Made by a program: the position numbers and the translations under genes. Positions 44,681 to 56,519 of a DNA stretch of 64,000 bases are shown one piece after another; position 1 is the stretch's first letter, and every line of letters starts with the position of its first letter. The DNA is from Jackrogersella multiformis (lineage: Eukaryota > Ascomycota > Sordariomycetes > Xylariales > Hypoxylaceae). The notes beneath the pieces were generated by a model that ran no database searches, was not told the DNA's origin, and saw only the letters and a program-made list of their open reading frames with translations. Location: assembly GCA_902806575.1 (NCBI GenBank), contig CADCXD010000009.1:1240001-1304000 (forward strand). Reading direction: 5' to 3'.

Positions 44681-47209
44681 ATGTCGCACATGTCTCGAAA
44701 CAACTCTTCTACCTCCCTGATGGGCTTCTCTGTCCACCAGCCGGCAATTGGTGCTACTTTGCAATTCTTTCCTGCAATGGGTTCCAAGCAGCTGGACGAG
44801 ATGATTGACGCTTACGTTGCTGGCGACGCCCCCATCACCGACAAGCGTGCCACCGTTTCCATGGAGTTCTTTGAGCACACCATGGCGACCGGTGAGCTGT
44901 TCAAGTTCTTCATGGTCTACCCCTCCCTAGGCTCTGCTACCGAATCTCCCACTACCTCCATGCTTGATTCCGGCTATGGCTCTAACTTCACATCTCCCGT
45001 CATGTCCGAGAACCAATGGACGCAAACTAGTGGCACTTCCTTTCCATCTAGTGAATCCACGGCACGAAAGTCATCCGCGAAGAGGACCGCCATATCCACT
45101 GACTTCTCTCATCTTCCTGGCATGAAGATCATAACTAAGGACGGAATAGATGTCACTAACATGACCTCCCGTGGTTGCAAAACTAAGGAGCAACGTGACC
45201 ACGCCCACCTGATGCGAATCATCAAGGCTTGCGACTCTTGCCGGAGAAAGAAGGTTCGTTGTGACCCGAGCCACAAGAGGTCGAGTGGTTCTTCCGCGGC
45301 CAGGTCATCTAAGAAGACGAAGAAGACTTCAACAGTAACATCACCAGCACCAGCGCAACCAGCATCCGAACCTCTAGAAAACTTCTTCAATACTCCTTCA
45401 TTTGAAATTGCAGAATATGCGCCGTCACTGTCTTTCGACTCAGCTATGCCAGAGTCGTTAGTTGACCCAACCATGGACTGGAGTCAGTTCATCCAGTTCG
45501 ATGAAGAGCCAGTCGAAGCCATCCCATCCAACTATGACTTCTTATTTGACCACCAGGACTACCTATCACCCACATCATACAACTCCTTCTCATCATCGTC
45601 ACAAACAATTATGCCAGCCCGGACACTTGACGTTGAGAACATGGTGGCTGGTACCGCCGAGGGAGAGGCTGAAGCGCCACTGCCACCTTACCTAAACCCA
45701 GGCGGAGCGGCTGGCAACGACTATGCCGACTTCAACCTCTACTCGCCAGGCTCATCGACCAGCCTCGAAGACGATCCAAGCTTCACTAAGGAAGTCGCAG
45801 CGATGCCTCTTTCTCAATATGCCAACGACCGGCGATTACCAGATGGCTGCAAACGGGATATTTCTACTAGCGAAGATCGGAATTTTGATACGCTACTATC
45901 TGTATCTGTGAATGCACGACACCAAACATCACTCTTTGGGCCTGAACACGAACTATCACAAACAGAAACAGACTCATTGACTTGGGGGACAGGATCTCAG
46001 ACGACGGATACTGACAAGAGACGGGTTGACCAAGCACCTGAGGAGCATGTTCCAGTTTCCCTAGGTAGATCAAGTCCACGACCGCCAGTGAGACCGGACG
46101 AGCTACATCCTCAGTCACCCACCGTGTCATCACCCGCTGTGTCATCACCTGCCGAAATGGAGGTACCACTGACGAGAACTAACGTATCATCAACCCAACG
46201 AAACGCGACATCTTCTAGATTACAAGAGTTCCAGCTTGGATCATTCTCACCTACCACCTCCTTCGGAATAACCAGGTCGAGCCTGACGAATCAGCAAAGC
46301 CAACAGGAATTATTTACCTGGCTAATAGATGGGGCTGATACTTGGAGTAACCCAGCACCGCCCAGACCCGTGACAACAGAGCCGTCCGCTGGAGACAAGG
46401 CACTTCCCGGCGGAATTTTGCCAGCTCGTGGTGTAAGTCTGCCTAATATACTTGGTCGTGGCCATAAGCTAAGACGCTCGCAGAATCCAACTTCCGAAGA
46501 GACATTGGCGCCACGCTCTCCCGCCCTAGAGAGCTATAAGATGGATAGAGTTTCCCCATATTCATCTGCTTCATCACGACCCACGCAACTCGCGATAAAT
46601 ACGACTAGGCGGAAGGTTATATCGACTCCTCTTGCACGGTCATGCGCTGCGGATACTCTACATGTCGATTACTCGACCGTCGGCAGTATTTCCGGCTTGT
46701 CTGCCCAGAATATTGAAGCCTCGAGTGCACCTACGAAGAACAACTGTTCTCGTCGTATTGTCTCATCTACGTCCCTATTGGGATCCAGCAAAGACGTACG
46801 CCGCTCAGACGTGCTAGTTTCGGCTCTTTCCACGGTAGTCATTTATGCTTTACCATTCCTGTTGGTCCTAGGCACTCTTTTCCGGCGTCGGCTCTTCAGC
46901 AAAGATGTAGAAGAGTTCGAAACTACGTCCGTGTTAGTAGGATCTTTAACTACCACTTTAGCTATTGTCAAGCTATGGCAACATATCATTGAACGCGTTG
47001 ATATGCTGGATCCGTCCACACAACCTCTTTCCTTTCCGAGACGACTTCTTTCGACTGTCACCAACAACATAAAGTCGAAATACTCCGGGTTGTTCGGGGG
47101 CTTTTCCAGAATTCATTGCAACTTCCAAAAGAAATATAACTTCCAAAAATATGATGAAGCGAGGGGAATGCGCCAGTTGGTGCGGGTGACGATGAGCCTT
47201 GCATGGTGA
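44681..47209 (+). CDS. fungal protein with a half Zn2Cys6-like motif and C-terminal membrane pair
   Basis: A single-exon 842-residue protein from ATG 44681. An N-terminal conserved block (FFPAMGSKQLDEMIDAYVAG, KRATVSMEFFEHTMATGELFKFFMVYP) is shared with a filamentous-fungal family. At 180-200, RIIKACDSCRRKKVRCDPSHKR has the first three cysteines (184, 187, 194) of a Zn2Cys6 cluster, but no further Cys follows within range, so it is not a full binuclear cluster. A long acidic Ser/Thr/Pro-rich region follows. Near the C-terminus two hydrophobic stretches (about 710-735 and 750-768) could anchor it in a membrane, with a basic tail after them. It may be a membrane-tethered regulator, but this is inference. 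The next gene upstream has a comparable layout. Confidence 0.8.
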   Translation: MSHMSRNNSSTSLMGFSVHQPAIGATLQFFPAMGSKQLDEMIDAYVAGDAPITDKRATVSMEFFEHTMATGELFKFFMVYPSLGSATESPTTSMLDSGYGSNFTSPVMSENQWTQTSGTSFPSSESTARKSSAKRTAISTDFSHLPGMKIITKDGIDVTNMTSRGCKTKEQRDHAHLMRIIKACDSCRRKKVRCDPSHKRSSGSSAARSSKKTKKTSTVTSPAPAQPASEPLENFFNTPSFEIAEYAPSLSFDSAMPESLVDPTMDWSQFIQFDEEPVEAIPSNYDFLFDHQDYLSPTSYNSFSSSSQTIMPARTLDVENMVAGTAEGEAEAPLPPYLNPGGAAGNDYADFNLYSPGSSTSLEDDPSFTKEVAAMPLSQYANDRRLPDGCKRDISTSEDRNFDTLLSVSVNARHQTSLFGPEHELSQTETDSLTWGTGSQTTDTDKRRVDQAPEEHVPVSLGRSSPRPPVRPDELHPQSPTVSSPAVSSPAEMEVPLTRTNVSSTQRNATSSRLQEFQLGSFSPTTSFGITRSSLTNQQSQQELFTWLIDGADTWSNPAPPRPVTTEPSAGDKALPGGILPARGVSLPNILGRGHKLRRSQNPTSEETLAPRSPALESYKMDRVSPYSSASSRPTQLAINTTRRKVISTPLARSCAADTLHVDYSTVGSISGLSAQNIEASSAPTKNNCSRRIVSSTSLLGSSKDVRRSDVLVSALSTVVIYALPFLLVLGTLFRRRLFSKDVEEFETTSVLVGSLTTTLAIVKLWQHIIERVDMLDPSTQPLSFPRRLLSTVTNNIKSKYSGLFGGFSRIHCNFQKKYNFQKYDEARGMRQLVRVTMSLAW

Positions 47210-48566
47210 TGATGGTTATTGATGACAATATCAACATCACAATTAGGATGGGTGGTGTATATTATTATTGTTAAGTAGTGCGATTGCATTACTTAGAAAG
47301 GACGATACCCTTGGTTCAGCAGATGGATGTTGATTCGGAGTGAGCTTCTGGCTCGTAGTAAAGGAAAGATGGTGGTTGAGGGCCGGTCCAGCTGACGATC
47401 TCCGGGAGGTGATATGTATCCTATGCCTAACTTAGACCAACACGACCCTCGGCTGCTTTTATTAAATATTGTCGGCCCTTGGTGATAACCTTGTTGAATG
47501 CATGCATGTGTATATGTAAATCGTATATTATGTTTGCTCGGGTAGGTGTTTACCCTTGCGAAGTCTCTCATCTCTCTGGGGCGTCGTATCTGTCTTGAAG
47601 ATATATCATTATAAAGAAGCCATTTAACAAGACGAACAATACGTTTTTCCTTTATAATGCATCTACTTGTTAAGTTTCGATGTATCCGCATCGGTATGCG
47701 TATATTACCTCCTAATTGTATAGATCCCCGAAGTAATATATTCAATTGGCTATATGTATCTAGGCAGGTATTAGGTAAACAATCCATAAATATCGGAGTA
47801 CCTAGGTACCTAGATACCTAGGTATACTAACGTAGCAGTACCTACCACACCTGAGCCACGGACGCTCCCGCTTTTCAAGTTACAAGGTCTTAATTGAGCT
47901 AACACACCCAAACCTAAACTACACTAGTCACGGTAAGGCACAGATTCGGGATCTTAGGGTAGCATTACCTTAGGTAAGTAATAGACTAGCGTAAATTAGG
48001 CTAGGGTAGTGATTATCTCTTAGCTCAAGCTACGGTGCAGCGGTGGTGGAATTTCAAAATTTCTCAGCCGCGTCGCTGTCTTTCACCTTGCTGTGATATA
48101 TAAATCCTTTTTGTTTTGGCCTGGTCCAAATCATGATTAATCGCCTACATCACAAACCACGGTTTTCTGATAGATGCGTTGGTTTTCAGTATTCTCTAAA
48201 TGATCATAAATAGGAAACAGCGATTTCCGTAGATGCACTGTCGTTAAGGATCCCGATAAGAAAAAAAGGATTTCAACACCGCACGCTCGTTCGTCAAGGC
48301 TGCTGCTGCCTCCCTTAGGACTGAGACTCATAAAGAGGCTCATGCAGGTCTTGCCATACTAATTTCTTAGCAGTCTGGGTTGAGTCATCTAGTCAATTGG
48401 CAGCTTACCTAATCTAGCTGATGGTGACGACATCGCAATCATTTGGGTATGAGAAGAAGAATAATTACTTGGGATATCGAATCGAATAACAGGGGTAGTA
48501 AACTCTAAAAATTAGGACAGCGTTCTGTAAGGAAAGAGCGAAAGGAAAGAAAAGAGTGAGGAAAGA
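47210..48566. other. intergenic, no gene seen
   Basis: CCTAGG palindromes occur at 47800-47825 and a TTAGGTAAG variant near 47970. The minus-strand frame at 47293-47787 has no family signal. A purine-rich stretch (48525-48565) precedes the Tad2 start. Confidence 0.55.
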
Positions 48567-50763
48567 ATGGCGGGACACAAAATCTCAGGTTACGCTACGA
48601 GCGTCTGGAAGGCACTGTTTGCGTCTTTCATCCAACTCTTCACGCGCATCTTTTCCTTTACCTCGACAACAGAGTCGACACGTAAAACATCACAACCACA
48701 GCCATCCCAACACCAACACCAAAGCCAACAGAACCTAACTTCTTCAACCCCGACCACAAAAAATCAAAACCAGAACCAGAACCAGAACCAAAATCAAAAT
48801 CAAAACACCGATTCTTCTTCTTCTTTATCTTCCCCACCTTCTTCTTCTCCCCATCTCCATCTCCATCTCCCTCCACCTCTCCCTCTCCCTCTCCATCTCC
48901 AACTCCAACATTCACAAGAACGTCAAAATAATCACAACTCCTTCATAGATCTAGAACAAGGTTTGGATTCATCGTCATCATCGGAAGACCATACAATGGC
49001 GCCGTCAAAGAAGCGCGGCGGCCAAAAGCGAGGTGGTCCTAAGGGTAACGGCCCTCGACCTGCTCCATCCAGTGGCCCGTCTAGTGTTCCGCCCAACGGC
49101 CCATCAAACCACGCTACCACCAACCAATCTCTCGCACCGCCGCCTCCGGCCTCACAAGGTTCTACCCCGGCCCGTGTTACTCCCCTTGCAAATCAAGGTA
49201 ACACTGGACCCAACCCTTACCAGTCCAATGGCCAAGGACCAGCCGGGCCTGGAAGAGGCGGCCGTAATCGTGGTCCAGAATCCTCGAAGCCTCCCACTAG
49301 CAAGAAGGAGAATGCTGCCCTTCCCAGAAACTCTTCCAGCCTCTCCCAATCCCAGTCGTCGGCACTGAAGCCCATCGCGAAAGAGAATCAGGCACAATCG
49401 CAGAAGACGGGTACCCGCAGCCAGCATGTCAGCACTTCATTCACCTCTTCTACCATGACCGATTTGGCAGAGAATATCCGCCCTGATCAAAAAGTCGAGG
49501 AGCTTGGTGGTATCTCTGGTTCTGTGCAGCCTCCTACTGCTGCTACTCCCAAGGCTCTGGCCATTCCGGCACCTGTTGTTGTTGCCTTACCTCTCACCAA
49601 CAAGGCTGCTATTCCTAAGCCTCCTGCATCACCGACTCCCAAATTTATCAACCTACCTGGACTGGTCGAACCTCGAACAGAAGCGGAGCGACTCGAGCGT
49701 GATTATCACCTGAATTTCATGCGAGAGGCACTTGCTATGGTAGGTTTTCTTTCCGTTTTCCCTATCTCTATTCCTATTTCTTGTTTCCTAACCAACTATG
49801 TCTGTCTCGATCAAATAGCTAACAATATACTAGGGCAACTTAGCTCTAAGCACCAACGAGACCCCAGTGGGTTGTGTCCTAGTCTACCATGGCAGGGTTA
49901 TTGCGAGAGGAATGAATGCAACGAACAACACTCGAAATGGCACTCGTCATGCTGAGTTCATGGCTTTGTCGGCGTTGCTTTCTCGAAAGGGGCCAGATGA
50001 TGTTGAGGAAGTTAACACCAACCCAGCTCTGGATGACGCTAGCTGGGGAGATGTGGAACCAGTTGATGGCCATATCTATCCTTACGGCCAGAAGCTCCAT
50101 CCAGCTCCGGTGGTTACTCGTGAGATCCTTTCGGACTCTATTCTTTACGTTACCGTTGAGCCCTGTGTGATGTGCGCCTCTCTTCTTCGACAGCTAGGCA
50201 TCAACAAGGTCTACTTCGGTGCCGTCAACGACAAGTTTGGTGGAACTGGCGGCGTATTTAAGATTCACATGAACTCCAAGCCCGTGTCCCTGCCACCAGG
50301 TCAACCCTATCAGAATGGATATGGCCCTCAAGATGCCAAGCGTATCGCCTTGGGCAAAGCTGGCCCCGCTCCGCGTGATGAAGATGATGGTGACGGTGGT
50401 AATGTAGAGCGCGGCTACCCGGTTGAGGGTGGTTATCTCCGTGATGACGCAGTCTCGCTACTTCGTCGATTCTATGTTCAGGAGAATAACAGAGGCAAGT
50501 ATTTTCAAGTCGCAATCCCGAGCCTGTCGGTATCATCAGCTAACTCTCACCCTTTAGCTCCACAACCTCGCAAGAAGGAAGGCAGGGCCGCCCGTCTGTA
50601 TGCCATAGAGCAGGCTAAGCGCGGCGGAAATTGCCCCCCGTTCCCTGAGTTCCTCGCATTCTTAGAAGCCTCTGGGGAAGTCACTGTGGACCCCGAGCCA
50701 CCAACCGATAACGGGGCGTGTGCAGAAGCTGCCAGCGGCTCTAACGGCTTTGCAGCTGTCTGA
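48567..50763 (+). CDS. tad2: tRNA-specific adenosine-34 deaminase catalytic subunit Tad2
   Basis: Tad2, with Tad3, converts adenosine 34 of tRNA anticodons to inosine. The deaminase domain has the zinc ligands and catalytic Glu in HAEFMALSALL and the PCVMC motif, followed by FGAVNDKFGGTGG. Exons are 48567-49739, 49834-50494 and 50558-50763 (679 residues). Intron 1 is 49740-49833 (donor GTAGGT, branch GCTAACA, acceptor CTAG). A second, in-frame 63-nt intron (50495-50557) has a GC donor (GCAAGT), a perfect GCTAAC branch and TTTAG acceptor. Removing it joins YVQENNR to APQPRKKEGR. The first ~380 residues are a low-complexity extension (NQ repeats, HLHLHL, poly-Pro) not needed for catalysis. The true start could be ATG 48994 (MAPSKKRGG). 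Confidence 0.92.
50495..50557 (+). other. tad2: probable GC-AG intron in tad2
   Basis: 63 nt, with donor GCAAGT, branch CAGCTAACTC 16 nt before acceptor TTTAG. The length is a multiple of three and contains no stop, so the frame stays open if it is retained. The retained peptide (hydrophobic/Ser-rich) interrupts an otherwise charged conserved tail. Confidence 0.7.
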
Positions 50764-52256
50764 ACTGATCGATACCCCTCCTTCCTTTGAGCATCCCTTA
50801 CGAGCTTAATGATCACGACTCGCATTTCCTGTAACACTACGACGATAGACCTGCATCATTCGCACGCATTTGCATTAAAAGGGAGATATCTCCCCGGAGT
50901 TTTCGACTTGTGTTTTCTTTTTTTTTCTTTTTTCGGCCAAGGAAAAATACCCCCAACGGATCGGACAGTACCATGACTTTCGGGTCTGTACTGTAACATA
51001 GGTGTCCTCTATAGCTATAGCTAGATGTCGCGATGCGTTGATTCTTCACAGATATTCGCGTTGGTTTGCATTCCTAATGCATACTTGCAATTCACTGACG
51101 ATAATTTATGCAGCTTTCTGTGCATCACAATTGTGATCAAATTTACTTTCGGTCTTGTATGCTACTGAGGCGTGTGCTAGATCTCTGACTAACAGTAGAC
51201 ATTTCTTAGCACTCCCTTGCTTAATCTACGCCGGGACTTGTTGTTCTTTAACAAGGCGACCAAAAGCCTATGATGAGACTACCTAGGTAGATAAAGGACA
51301 CAGCACCAAAGTTGGCTTTTGCATATCTGGTCTGTAGACACATGTGTGCCAATCCGGGTGAATTCCAGTCTTTGCTTCCCCCTTTATCACGTAAAGACCC
51401 TGTCAATGATATCAATAATAATTAACCAATCCAGTATTGCAACCACACCTAACGACTGTATTCCAACATGTATAACCTGTGAAGCTCTATAAATATATTC
51501 TTTTGAGTTTGGCAGACCGCATCCTCTGTGCAAGCTGACATAGTACGTAAAGGCCTCGCTGAACAGAACTAGATGGCTCGTGCACCTTGTCTGCTTCTAG
51601 GGGTTAAAGCAGCCCCGGCCTCGGAGTACGAGTGATCTTCGGTTTAAAGTGGCGTGTTCGGGGAGGAAACTCCATAGATACCTATCGTGTACGTGCTATT
51701 AATCAAGCATCCTACATTCCTAAGAGAGCCCCTTTTATTACTATCCCGATTGGTTACTGGTATATAAACATACGTATGACATGGATCGTAACGAGACCGA
51801 AGGCGCCAGACAGACAGTTTTACTCACTACCAGCTTCAATGTCAATCATCTGTTGAATTATCCATTCTCCTTTAAATTCTCTTAGTTGGAAATTGGAAGC
51901 TTTTTACTGTCCCAATCTTGATGTGCACTGCGTCTTGTCTGTGCTGCCCATGGATTTACTGCAGTATCCATGCCTACCTAGGTACGTATCCGGGGGATCT
52001 CTGATAATAGGCCACCTCTGCGCTGGACAAGCTGTCTTAGACTATACACTGTGCTATGGATACTGTACGTCAACTTTACCCAAGTCAAGGCCGGATACAC
52101 CGCAAACACTCCGGCCGATCGTAGGAGCGATTAGAGGGACTGGGTTAGATGTCTTCCTAATTGAATATATCATCAAGACCATCCTATCTGAATTATTTAG
52201 GTACAGTTTTCAGCCAAGTCCGACTTATTGACCCCTTTTTGTTAGATATTATCTAC
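50764..52256. other. intergenic, no gene seen
   Basis: Tad2 3' flank with a poly-T/C tract (50918-50936), then AT-rich DNA with single CCTAGG motifs (51283, 51976). Frames at 51632-52231 have no family signal. Confidence 0.55.
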
Positions 52257-52552
52257 CTACCTAGGTACCCTAGGTAGGTAGGCAGTAAACCTCGTGTTCT
52301 TGCGAAAGCCCTTGTTTGCGCGCTCCGTGATATCGGCGCAGCGGCAGCTCCCACGTACAATATGTGACCGCTGTGGATGATACTGTATAATAAACTCGAT
52401 TGCAATGTCAACGCCTTGCTTTGGATTCTGATTCAACGCATTGCCTGTGCCTATGGAAATGTGAAAAATAGGGGATAAAGACGGACGATAATTTGTACTG
52501 GAGAATGAAATATACCGATGGCCACAATGAGTGCGGGTACGACAAGAGTCAT
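52257..52552 (-). CDS. candidate small protein with N-terminal hydrophobic stretch (low confidence)
   Basis: Predicted from splice signals only. ATG 52552 is in a good context (CATCAAGATG). Exon 1 is 52516-52552, a 65-nt intron 52451-52515 has donor GTATAT and acceptor CATAG, and exon 2 is 52257-52450. The product of 76 residues starts MTLVVPALIVAIGTGNA, which could be a short signal sequence, followed by NQNPKQGVDIAIEFIIQ and two cysteines (GSCRCAD). The last residues are encoded by the CCTAGG repeat that follows, which weakens the case. No clear branch point. No family recognised. Confidence 0.3.
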
Positions 52553-55500
52553 CTTGATGGGTGTTTCTACTGGCCTCTGACTTCATAGAATAGAATCACG
52601 GATTTCTCCATGGTTATTTATTGTTTCGGCTAGGGTTGGTCGGGGTTTATTGACTTCTTAGGTCCAGACCGCCTCGCGCATCCGCCTAGCAAGGCGACAG
52701 CGTCTGATTGCACGACAGCGAGGATCAACGCAGTCATCATATACAGGTTAATTTACATACGTGCCTACTGAGAAAACCATTCGCCTCTCTTCGTATCGAT
52801 ACCAACCGTATCGCTTCGCCATAGAGAGAGACTGCCATTTACGGCACGGGGTACCGCAACTTAGCGCCCAAGAGCGGTAACTTGAGTGTCACCCATATAG
52901 TTTTTCAAGGCTGAAAACTGCGCTAGATATAACAGAGAACGAGTTTCCTGTTTTATAACATGGTACCTAGGAGATATGTGTATCTATCTAGGTACGAATA
53001 GTCGATCATGGCTCACCACCCTGGGAGGTCGAGTGGCGATACTCTGCTCTCTGGTGTTGGACACCTTGCTACCTACATTATATCTCTCATCGGCCGATAG
53101 GCAAGTATGATAACTCGTTTTGATGTAAACCTCGTCAGATTCCTATAGTATACCTGCCTAGGTATTTTGATGCGTGTGGGCGTGTAGGCGTGTGTGAAGT
53201 TACATACATCGTTAAGGCAACACCCGTTAGCTTATATGCGTATTGTGATCGCACTTCAAGTCATTTAGGGTTCTTTTAGTTGCTATATTTATACTAAAAC
53301 CCTTCTAGATGAAAGAGACATGTCTGCTCGGGAGATGTGATTGCGTTGAGTATCAACATATCTTAGTCTGGTGGTCTAGCTACTCCAAGGCCGAAATATA
53401 CATACCTAGGCACCAAGGTACCTAGTTATGAAAGAAATATTATAAAATGGTGTTTTAGTCACTTACCAATAGCCAAAATTCGTATAGCCCATGATGAGGA
53501 TAAATCTTAGGAGGAATCGTTCACGTGAACCTCATTGGGAGTTCAACTTGCTTATATACCGATCACTTAGGATTTTCTTCCCTTCCGTGTGAGCTGCATT
53601 CTATTAGAACCTCGTTGATATCTGGTATGATGTAGCTTACCAATATGCCATCGAAATCGATCCTCCTTAATGTTCACTAGGTATCCTGTCTGCTGCTATT
53701 AACTGCAAAGCTTCGCAGTTTAGTCATGAATGATTTCTTTCAGGTGGTTGAGGTTTAGATGCGAGTTCTCACCCTTTAATCATGTGGCGCGTAGTTACTC
53801 TTGTTGAGATCACGGGTTGGAAGCCTACAATTACTGCTAATGACAGGTGCGAAGATGGCAATAACCAGGCGCTAGGGCTATATTGACCACCAGGAACCAG
53901 ACTAACAAGGGTGAAGAGTGTTGAATAGCGGTAGATCTAGATAAATACCGATAGGAAAAGCACTTAAGGAGAGTGGTCATACCACGATATCCAGTCACTG
54001 GTGTTTTTTTTAGTTAGCCGGATGATTTTTAAATTCTACCGTTATTAGAGAGGGGGTATTCAAGAATTAATCAGACATTCGCGCCGATCTCTAGGTTTTA
54101 TCTGCGCGGACCATTCACGGCCCTATGATGCTATTGATAGCGTGGTACCGCCGCTGGTGCTTCAAGAGGTCAGCGTCCGTCGGGATTGAGTATGGGGTCT
54201 GGAAACCCCGAGTTCTTTGATCGACTAAGTCCTGTATGAGACGATATGAGATGGATTTTGACAGAACGAGATATTTCGGCATTTTGATGGTTTCCATCTC
54301 CAATCATTCTAACCATAGCGGCTAGTACATGGTGAATATCCCCGACCAACCGGTCTCGTTGTCTATCCCTGGTTGATTGTGCCTAGCTGATCGTGATTAA
54401 CTTTTCGTTAAACCCTAGGTACATAGAAGCGTGTGTCTCTCACCTTGATAGAATTTACCTCGTCTTGATAACGAAACATGTTCCCCCTACTCGTTTTCGG
54501 TGTCACTATGGTCAGAAATACCACCAACTATTATTTCTTTGGGGGCCGGGGGTTTTTGTTGTTGATAATTCTCACACCGCCCTCCAAGAAAGATAGCCGA
54601 GCCGCCCGCGCCATCAAGGTCCATCACCACCAAGAGCTCGCTGTTACCTACTCTACTCGAGGAATGAAACCTAGCGAAGTTATTAAGGTTGTTCATCATA
54701 GATATCGGACAGGTCAATTAATCCCATTCGCCTACCCCGCTATCTATGGGATTACCTGTTCGATGCAAAGCTGACGCATAGGCAAACTGTCTCCTCACCC
54801 GTGAGATTCCTAGAACTCCCCGAACGAAGGTCGACAGTAACAACACGGATTGAAACGCCTATTACACCCTATTCATACACGATTGCTGCATCTGATAGGA
54901 TATTTTAATACAGAATCGCAATAGGGCCTATGTCCTTCCGATCCATCTATACACAGTCCTCCAGTGTATATTAGGGTTATGGGAAATATGACAACGAAAG
55001 AGTCTCCTAGCTACCTACCTAGGTAGGTACTGAGGCACCTAAGACATTACTTTTCTTGTTTCCGTGATCTGCGATTCTGATGCCTCCACGTTGACCTATG
55101 TCATAATATTTAGAAGACCATCTCGAATGCTAGTGATTTCATATGGACCGAGCTATACATAGGTGGAGGCAGCAAGCGAAAGGATTCGAGGGAAGAATCA
55201 ATCGCCGAGCATTCAAATAGCTTAAATATAAGATGTATTCTATCGCCTTCTAGCACACATATTCGTCGATCGTAGGAATAATACAGTCCTGTAGACTAAG
55301 GGGGGCGAGGCATATAAGCTTGGAATATGTGAATACGCCTTGTGCTCTACAAGACTAGATACCTAGGTAGGTAAACAATATACCAGATAGGTATTCTTTG
55401 ATATTCGCGATGGGGCTAAAGGAGGGTCGCTGGCGGCAGCATGTTAGGCCATTGCCTCCCCTGACAGTGAGTGGCTTTGCTGAGGTCACGTCGGAGGAGC

Positions 55501-56519
55501 GGCATGATATTAGACAGGTCCGGGATCTACACCCTCGACTACCTAACTAAATCGGCGCAAGGGGGGTCTCCCTAGGATGACACTCGGCTAATACTCACCA
55601 CAACCACCATATTCCTTCGACTTCGAAGCAGATTATGAAAATACGGCCCATGATGGATGATTCGGACCATTGACCGAATGCCTACCTACGCGAAGCTAAG
55701 CATCGCCGCCGAGTGACATGCCCGCATCTTATCAAGAGGCGTCGCCCCGTGATCCTTCACTCCCCGCTCCTGGTCAGTCTGGGATGGCAGTTGATGGGGA
55801 CGACCAAATTTTCGAGAAGTAGTCAACCATAACGTAGAGACGTGGTCGTCCACCAAGCCTCGCGATTGATATTTCCAACTTCACCAAGCAGCCCGGCAAA
55901 CTGATATACAGCAGAAAGGACTTCATATGTCATGCTCATAAAAATCATGGGCCAACACCGGCCTTGAGGCGACCTATAGACCACAATGGCCCCCTAATCC
56001 ATCCATATATAGCGAAATCGGAGGGTTGTCCGCCCCCGTGTAGACTACGTAGATGCCTGACGAGGTTGATTTTCTGGAAGTATTCAAGGACAAGTTGGTG
56101 TTGGTAGCCGACTCGACCATGCTCGAGGAAGAAGGAAGAGGGATTTACATTATTGAGTTTCTGGTGCCCGTCCATAGTTAGAATTCTAGCATGGAAGACG
56201 GGAGACGGGAGATGAAAGCAGGTTGGCGGTGTCTAAGACTAGCAGGTAGCCGGTCGGTCGATTAGTCAGTCAGCCGCAGCGAGGCCTGTCTAGATGGCAT
56301 AATGAAGTCAGAGAGAGGATGACCACGGAGGTGTCGGCCTATGTAATCCGAGAAAGCTAACTGGCCTGGTGCTTGTTATCTAGCCAGGTGCGCAAGGCAA
56401 TGGTGGTGGTAATAAAAAAAAATAATAAAAATAATAATAATACCTACCTACCTAGACCTTAAGTATCTACGTTACCTACCCCCAGCCTTTTTTTTCGTAA
56501 AATAACATTTATTGAACGT
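52553..56519. other. intergenic, no gene seen
   Basis: A long stretch with isolated CCTAGG palindromes (53160, 53405, 55015-55028, 55360), an A-rich AATAAT tract at 56413-56443 and only short unrelated frames on both strands. The frames at 54478-54774 (+) and 55945-56175 (-) show no family signal or convincing splice context. Confidence 0.5.

Noticed and set aside
54478..54774. 98-codon plus-strand frame with hydrophobic start and basic tail
   Set aside because: No conserved motif and a low-complexity G-rich core; not distinguishable from chance in a 4-kb desert.
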